Positions 58,277 through 64,000 of a stretch of 64,000 nt of DNA are shown in pieces. Source of the DNA: Enterobacteriaceae bacterium RIT691 (GTDB taxonomy: Bacteria > Pseudomonadota > Gammaproteobacteria > Enterobacterales > Enterobacteriaceae); the NCBI GenBank assembly GCA_009668205.1, contig WJYM01000003.1, positions 124,001-188,000 on the forward strand. The letters are read 5' to 3'. The notes beneath the pieces are model-generated. The model did not search any database. It was given only the letters and a program-made list of their open reading frames with translations, and was not told where the DNA came from. Made by a program: the position numbers and the translations under genes. Each line of letters starts with the position of its first letter. The stretch's first letter is position 1.

Positions 58277-59242
<966 letters not shown>

Positions 59243-59245
59243 GCC

Positions 59246-59336
59246 TCATTACGCCGGGCGGCGCTGCGCTTGCACCGGCCTACAAAAGCGAAAGCGTTGT
59301 AGGCCCGGTAAGGCGCAGTCGCCACCGGGCGATGCC
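59246..59336. repeat. BIME between yfeX and nudI
   Basis: Two inverted REP arms (gccgggcggcgctgcgcttg with caccggcctac, and gtaggcccggtaaggcgcag with tcgccaccgggc) around aaaagcgaaagcgtt, between convergent genes. Confidence 0.88.
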
Positions 59337-59339
59337 TGA

Positions 59340-59765
59340 TTACAACAACCCTTTATCTTTAAACGTCTGGCGCGTCGCCACGTTCAGATCGTACTCGCCC
59401 AGTTTTTCCGGGCTGACCCACGCGACGTCCTGAAACTCTTCATTAAACGTCACCTCACGGTTGGTGCTGATGCAATCGAACATCAGGTAAATCATATAGA
59501 TCTCTTCCTGACTGCCGTCGGCATAGGTTTTGATGCGGGTGTCGTCGCGGAAGTGCCACGGCGTGATGTGGCTGATGGCCAGCTTATCGCCAAGCTCTTC
59601 GCTAATTTCGCGCAACAGTGCCTGTTCCATGGTTTCACCAGGCTCCATTCCGCCGCCGGAGAGGGCCCACTGGCCGGGGAAAACGCCCCGATCGTCAGCC
59701 ATTTTGCACAGCAGATAGTCACCGTTGTTTTGAATGATAGGGCAGACAATCGTCCTTTGGCGCAT
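59340..59765 (-). CDS. nudI: NudI, nucleoside triphosphatase (Nudix)
   Basis: A 141-residue Nudix hydrolase acting preferentially on pyrimidine deoxynucleoside triphosphates in E. coli. [33 protein letters not shown] and the Nudix box [20 protein letters not shown] follow NudI residue by residue. Start MRQRT at 59765; an upstream extension of 17 residues is not conserved. In E. coli nudI is elsewhere (near arn/yfa genes), and the yfeX-cysP interval holds the mur genes instead, so this is a rearranged position. Confidence 0.93.
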   Translation of the reverse strand: MRQRTIVCPIIQNNGDYLLCKMADDRGVFPGQWALSGGGMEPGETMEQALLREISEELGDKLAISHITPWHFRDDTRIKTYADGSQEEIYMIYLMFDCISTNREVTFNEEFQDVAWVSPEKLGEYDLNVATRQTFKDKGLL

Positions 59766-59857
59766 AGCGGGTTCCTTAGTGAGGTTTTGCTCCGAGTTGC
59801 CAACAGAGCGGTGCACGAATGATGGCGTTCTCTTATTCTCTTTTCAACTTCCAAATC

Positions 59858-59946
59858 ACCAAACGGTATATAAAACCGTTACAGCTTTCACACGCGTTAT
59901 AAATATGATGGCCATAAGAAAGTCATTATCTGAATAAGGGTGTGCA
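59858..59946 (+). promoter_or_regulatory. cysP promoter with probable CysB-binding region
   Basis: accaaacggtatataaaacc and gttataaatatgatggcc, then agaaagtcatta, recall the E. coli cysP control region base for base over long stretches. TATGAT at 59904-59909 is a likely -10. CysB with acetylserine would activate here; the exact CysB half-sites are not resolved by eye. Confidence 0.75.
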
Positions 59947-60960
59947 ATGGCCGTTACCTCACTGAAAAAAGGAACACTGGCGCTGAGTGTCCTGCTGCTG
60001 GCGGCGCAGGCTCAGGCCACCGAGCTGCTGAACAGCTCCTACGATGTTTCGCGCGAGCTGTTTGCTGCCCTTAATCCACCGTTTGAACAGCAGTGGGCGA
60101 AAGACAATGGCGGTGACAAGCTGACCATCAAACAGTCGCACGCGGGGTCGTCCAAACAGGCGCTGGCGATTTTGCAGGGCCTGAAAGCCGATGTGGTCAC
60201 CTACAATCAGGTGACCGATGTGCAGGTGCTGCATGACAAAGGCAATCTGATCCCGGCCGACTGGCAGAGCCGTTTGCCGAATAACAGTTCGCCATTCTAT
60301 TCCACCATGGCTTTCCTGGTGCGCAAGGGTAACCCAAAGAACATTCACGACTGGAACGATCTGGTTCGTTCTGACGTAAAACTGATTTTCCCGAATCCAA
60401 AAACCTCCGGTAATGCGCGCTATACCTATCTGGCGGCGTGGGGTGCGGCGGCGAAGGCGGATGGCAACGATAACGCCAAAACTGAACAGTTCATGACCCA
60501 GTTCCTGAAAAACGTCGAAGTGTTTGATACCGGCGGTCGTGGTGCCACCACCACCTTTGTGGAGCGTGGGCTGGGCGATGTGCTGATCACCTTTGAGTCA
60601 GAAGTGAACAACATTCGCAAACAGTACGAGGACAAGGGCTTCGAAGTTATCGTGCCGAAAACCAACATCCTTGCTGAATTCCCGGTGGCGTGGGTCGACA
60701 AAAACGTCAAAGCCAACGGCAGCGAAAAAGCGGCGAAAGCCTATCTGACCTGGCTGTACAGCCCGCAGGCGCAAACCATCATCACCGACTATTACTACCG
60801 CGTGAACAATCCGGCGGTGATGGACACGCTGAAAGACAAATTCCCGCAGACTGAGCTGTTCCGCGTGGAAGACCAGTTTGGCTCCTGGCCGGAAGTGATG
60901 AAAACCCACTTCGCCAGCGGTGGCGAGCTGGACAAGCTGTTAGCGGCGGGGCACAAGTAA
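59947..60960 (+). CDS. cysP: CysP, periplasmic thiosulfate-binding protein
   Basis: Substrate-binding protein of the sulfate/thiosulfate ABC importer. The 337 residues (338 in E. coli) begin with a signal peptide cut near AQA-TE (residue 25). [53 protein letters not shown] and [12 protein letters not shown] are anion-binding family signatures. The cysT ATG follows the stop without a gap. First gene of the operon. Confidence 0.98.
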   Translation: MAVTSLKKGTLALSVLLLAAQAQATELLNSSYDVSRELFAALNPPFEQQWAKDNGGDKLTIKQSHAGSSKQALAILQGLKADVVTYNQVTDVQVLHDKGNLIPADWQSRLPNNSSPFYSTMAFLVRKGNPKNIHDWNDLVRSDVKLIFPNPKTSGNARYTYLAAWGAAAKADGNDNAKTEQFMTQFLKNVEVFDTGGRGATTTFVERGLGDVLITFESEVNNIRKQYEDKGFEVIVPKTNILAEFPVAWVDKNVKANGSEKAAKAYLTWLYSPQAQTIITDYYYRVNNPAVMDTLKDKFPQTELFRVEDQFGSWPEVMKTHFASGGELDKLLAAGHK

Positions 60961-61794
60961 ATGTTTGCTGTTTCTTCCAGACGCGTGCTGCCGGGCTTTA
61001 CCTTAAGCCTCGGCACCAGTCTGCTGTTTGTGTGCCTGATTTTGCTGCTGCCGCTGAGCGCACTGGTGATGCAGTTGGCGCAGATGAGCTGGTCCCAGTA
61101 TTGGGACGTCATCACCAACCCGCAGGTGGTGGCGGCTTACAAAGTCACCTTGCTGTCGGCGTTCGTGGCCTCCATTTTCAACGGGGTGTTTGGTCTGCTG
61201 ATGGCCTGGATCCTGACGCGCTATCGCTTCCCGGGGCGTACGTTGCTGGATGCCTTGATGGATTTACCCTTCGCACTGCCAACGGCGGTGGCGGGTTTAA
61301 CGCTGGCGTCGCTGTTTTCCGTCAACGGGTTTTACGGCGAATGGCTGGCGAAGTTCGATATCAAAGTCACCTACACCTGGCTTGGCATTGCCGTAGCGAT
61401 GGCGTTTACCAGCATTCCCTTTGTGGTGCGTACCGTTCAACCGGTGCTGGAAGAGTTAGGGCCGGAGTATGAAGAAGCGGCGGAAACCCTGGGTGCAACG
61501 CGTATTCAGAGCTTCCGCAAAGTGGTGCTGCCGGAGCTTTCCCCGGCGTTGCTGGCGGGCGTGGCATTGTCATTCACCCGTAGCCTCGGCGAATTTGGCG
61601 CGGTGATTTTCATCGCCGGGAACATCGCCTGGAAAACGGAAGTGACCTCGCTGATGATTTTTGTGCGCCTGCAGGAGTTTGACTATCCGGCGGCAAGTGC
61701 GATTGCTTCCGTCATTCTGGGTGCTTCGCTGCTGCTGCTGTTCTCCATCAACACTTTGCAGAGTCGCTTTGGTCGACGTGTGGTAGGTCACTAA
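60961..61794 (+). CDS. cysT: CysT (CysU), sulfate/thiosulfate permease subunit
   Basis: Inner-membrane subunit with about six helices and the ABC permease EAA loop EEYEEAAETLGATRIQSFRK (about 172-191), which docks on CysA. The 277 residues equal the E. coli length. It starts directly after the cysP stop and its own stop overlaps the cysW ATG (TAATGG). Confidence 0.97.
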   Translation: MFAVSSRRVLPGFTLSLGTSLLFVCLILLLPLSALVMQLAQMSWSQYWDVITNPQVVAAYKVTLLSAFVASIFNGVFGLLMAWILTRYRFPGRTLLDALMDLPFALPTAVAGLTLASLFSVNGFYGEWLAKFDIKVTYTWLGIAVAMAFTSIPFVVRTVQPVLEELGPEYEEAAETLGATRIQSFRKVVLPELSPALLAGVALSFTRSLGEFGAVIFIAGNIAWKTEVTSLMIFVRLQEFDYPAASAIASVILGASLLLLFSINTLQSRFGRRVVGH

Positions 61795-62669
61795 TGGCGG
61801 AAGTTACGCAATTGAAACGCTATGACGCACCCCGCATCAACTGGGGTAAATGGTTTCTGATTGGCGCCGGGATGCTGGTGTCGGCCTTTATTTTGCTGGT
61901 GCCGATGATCTACATCTTCGTGCAGGCGTTCAGCAAAGGGTTGATGCCGGTACTGCATAACCTGGCAGACCCGGACATGCTGCACGCTATCTGGTTAACG
62001 CTGATGATCGCGTTGATCACCGTGCCGGTGAACCTGGTGTTCGGCACGTTGCTGGCATGGCTGGTGACGCGCTTTAACTTCCCGGGCCGCCAGCTGCTGC
62101 TGACGCTGCTGGATATTCCTTTTGCGGTTTCGCCGGTGGTGGCGGGGCTGGTCTATCTGCTGTTTTACGGCTCGAACGGCCCGCTGGGCGGCTGGCTTGA
62201 TGAGCATAATCTGCAAATTATGTTTGCCTGGCCCGGCATGGTACTGGCGACGATTTTCGTGACCTGTCCTTTCGTGGTGCGCGAGCTGGTGCCGGTGATG
62301 CTGAGCCAGGGCAGTCATGAAGATGAAGCCGCGATCCTGTTGGGCGCGTCCGGCTGGCAAATGTTCCGCCGCGTTACGCTGCCTAATATCCGCTGGGCGC
62401 TGCTGTACGGCGTGGTCCTGACTAACGCCCGCGCGATTGGTGAATTTGGTGCGGTGTCGGTGGTTTCTGGCTCGATTCGCGGTGAGACGCTCTCACTGCC
62501 GCTACAGATTGAACTGCTTGAGCAGGACTACAACACGGTGGGGTCATTCACCGCTGCCGCTCTGCTGACGTTATTGGCTATTTTGACCCTGTTTTTGAAG
62601 AGTATGTTGCAGTGGCGCCTGGAGAATCAGGAAAAACGCGCGCAACAGGAGAAGCATCATGAGCATTGA
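61794..62669 (+). CDS. cysW: CysW, sulfate/thiosulfate permease subunit
   Basis: Second membrane subunit, 291 residues as in E. coli. Six helices; the EAA loop reads [20 protein letters not shown] (about 171-190). It overlaps cysT by one base and cysA by 11 bases, indicating coupled translation and balanced subunit synthesis. Confidence 0.97.
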   Translation: MAEVTQLKRYDAPRINWGKWFLIGAGMLVSAFILLVPMIYIFVQAFSKGLMPVLHNLADPDMLHAIWLTLMIALITVPVNLVFGTLLAWLVTRFNFPGRQLLLTLLDIPFAVSPVVAGLVYLLFYGSNGPLGGWLDEHNLQIMFAWPGMVLATIFVTCPFVVRELVPVMLSQGSHEDEAAILLGASGWQMFRRVTLPNIRWALLYGVVLTNARAIGEFGAVSVVSGSIRGETLSLPLQIELLEQDYNTVGSFTAAALLTLLAILTLFLKSMLQWRLENQEKRAQQEKHHEH

Positions 62670-63759
62670 AATTGCCAGCATTAAGAAGTCATTTGGCCGC
62701 ACTCAGGTGCTGAATAATATCTCCCTGGATATTCCCTCCGGGCAGATGGTGGCGCTGCTTGGGCCGTCCGGCTCCGGTAAAACCACGCTGCTGCGCATCA
62801 TTGCCGGGCTTGAGCATCAGACCAGCGGGCAAATCCGTTTTCACGGCACTGACGTCAGCCGTCTGCATGCCCGCGATCGCAAAGTCGGGTTTGTATTCCA
62901 GCATTATGCGCTGTTCCGCCATATGACCGTGTTCGACAACATTGCTTTTGGCCTGACGGTCCTGCCGCGCCGCGAGCGTCCAAATGCGGCTGAAATTAAA
63001 GCGAAAGTCACCAAATTGCTGGAAATGGTGCAGTTGGCCCATCTGGCCGACCGCTATCCGGCACAGCTTTCCGGTGGGCAGAAGCAGCGCGTGGCGCTGG
63101 CTCGTGCGCTGGCGGTTGAACCGCAGATCCTGTTGCTGGATGAACCCTTCGGCGCGCTGGATGCTCAGGTGCGTAAAGAGCTGCGTCGCTGGCTGCGTCA
63201 GCTGCATGAAGAGCTTAAGTTCACCAGCGTGTTTGTGACCCACGATCAGGAAGAAGCGATGGAAGTCGCGGACCGGGTAGTGGTGATGAGCCAGGGCAAT
63301 ATCGAACAGGTTGATGCGCCGGAACAGGTGTGGCGTGAACCGGCCACCCGCTTCGTACTGGAATTTATGGGTGAAGTGAACCGTCTGAAGGGGACGGTAC
63401 GCGGCGGGCAGTTCCATGTTGGCGCGCACCGCTGGCCGCTCGGCTATACGCCTGCGTATCAGGGCCCGGTTGACCTCTTTTTGCGCCCGTGGGAAGTGGA
63501 CGTCAGCCGCCGCACCAGCCTGGATTCTCCGCTGCCAGTGCAGGTACTGGAGGCCAGTCCGAAAGGTCACTATACCCAACTGGTGGTCCAGCCGCTCGGC
63601 TGGTACGACGAACCTCTTTCGGTCGTGATGCATAATGATGCGCCTCAGCGCGGCGAGCGGCTGTTTGTCGGCCTGCAGCACGCACGCTTGTATAATGGCA
63701 ACGAACGCCTTATCGGCATTGACGCGTTTGAGGAACAGCCATTAGCTCAAACGGCATGA
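62659..63759 (+). CDS. cysA: CysA, sulfate/thiosulfate import ATPase
   Basis: ABC ATPase energising CysTW, 366 residues (365 in E. coli). Walker A GPSGSGKT (35-42), signature LSGGQKQR (about 136-143), Walker B ILLLDEP (about 157-163) and the switch histidine in [10 protein letters not shown] (about 195) are intact, so it should be active. The C-terminal TOBE-like domain (about 240-360) is present. Last gene before a strong terminator; cysM, which follows in E. coli, is not found in the remaining 240 bases. Confidence 0.98.
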   Translation: MSIEIASIKKSFGRTQVLNNISLDIPSGQMVALLGPSGSGKTTLLRIIAGLEHQTSGQIRFHGTDVSRLHARDRKVGFVFQHYALFRHMTVFDNIAFGLTVLPRRERPNAAEIKAKVTKLLEMVQLAHLADRYPAQLSGGQKQRVALARALAVEPQILLLDEPFGALDAQVRKELRRWLRQLHEELKFTSVFVTHDQEEAMEVADRVVVMSQGNIEQVDAPEQVWREPATRFVLEFMGEVNRLKGTVRGGQFHVGAHRWPLGYTPAYQGPVDLFLRPWEVDVSRRTSLDSPLPVQVLEASPKGHYTQLVVQPLGWYDEPLSVVMHNDAPQRGERLFVGLQHARLYNGNERLIGIDAFEEQPLAQTA

Positions 63760-63779
63760 TGACCCATTGATATTCTGAA

Positions 63780-63810
63780 AAAGGCCCATGCACTGCATGG
63801 GCTTTTTTAT
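63780..63810 (+). terminator. cysPTWA terminator
   Basis: GCCCATGC-act-GCATGGGC stem followed by TTTTTT. Confidence 0.92.
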
Positions 63811-64000
63811 TTGGGTTATTGTCCTGAATTTCTCATTAGTGAAGAAAGTGATGACAGCGTCACAGGGAATTACGTGTGAGTGCCAATTCAACGTAATGAC
63901 TTGGCATAACTATTCCTGTCTAATAATCACAGGCAATGAAAGAGGTAATACTTACCGTCGGCATGGGTATAAATTAATTATTGCGAGTGGATTATGGTTG
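63811..64000. other. AT-rich right edge, no callable gene
   Basis: After the terminator the sequence becomes AT-rich. A plausible start codon (ATG at 63994, after gagtggatt) is reached only at the very end, so nothing can be said about a product. Confidence 0.6.

Overview
The window is a chromosomal stretch from a gammaproteobacterium of the family Enterobacteriaceae. Gene content, protein lengths and gene order match the E. coli bepA-to-cysA segment very closely. Differences such as no eut operon, no narQ-aegA, and an extra cdaR/gntP/glycerate-kinase cassette point to an Enterobacter/Lelliottia/Leclercia-like relative rather than Escherichia itself. This placement rests on recalled family and synteny knowledge; no database search was run.

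Layout. (1) 1-13968 is conserved core: bepA (cut by the left edge), perM, a CdaR-type regulator with a GntP-type permease and a glycerate kinase, then bcp, gcvR, dapA, bamC, purC, ypfJ, tmcA and ypfH. (2) 14-34.8 kb, between ypfH and ypfN/dapE, is a large accessory region. It holds a PD-(D/E)xK nuclease-ATPase gene broken by one in-frame TGA, a small-protein gene preceded by a phage P4 CI/C4-like RNA leader, a 3197-residue autotransporter adhesin, an AT-rich HipA-like gene, a short paralogue of the first small gene with the same leader repeat, a TetR regulator next to an outer-membrane protein, a CSS-EAL phosphodiesterase, a YaiL-like protein, an RluA-like pseudouridine synthase and YmjA. (3) 34.9-36.6 kb returns to core (ypfN, dapE, yffB). 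(4) 36.7-43.6 kb is a second island, flanked by 85-bp direct repeats of the yffB 5' region. It holds a VasX-like type VI secretion effector followed by four tandem DUF6708-like putative immunity genes. (5) 43.9-63.8 kb is core again: ypfM, acrD, nudK, ypfG, tktB-talA, maeB, hemF, amiA, ypeA-yfeZ, yfeY, yfeX, nudI and the cysPTWA sulfate/thiosulfate importer. The right edge, after the cysA terminator, is AT-rich with no gene I can call.

Functional themes. The core covers envelope assembly and quality control (BepA, BamC, AmiA), lysine and peptidoglycan precursors (DapA, DapE), purine synthesis under PurR, the non-oxidative pentose phosphate pathway (TktB, TalA), malate oxidation (MaeB), haem synthesis (HemF), drug efflux (AcrD) and sulfur import. 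The two islands concern interaction with other cells or phages: adhesion, contact-dependent killing and immunity, and a probable defence nuclease.

The most interesting structure is the effector/immunity island. Four immunity paralogues have nearly identical N- and C-terminal parts but a strongly diverged membrane segment. The spacers between them still carry decayed copies of the 3' end of the effector gene, so the array records repeated duplication of an effector-tail-plus-immunity unit. Second is the P4-like RNA leader, with two sequence blocks complementary to a structured RNA, in front of an uncharacterised 145-residue protein family present twice in the window.
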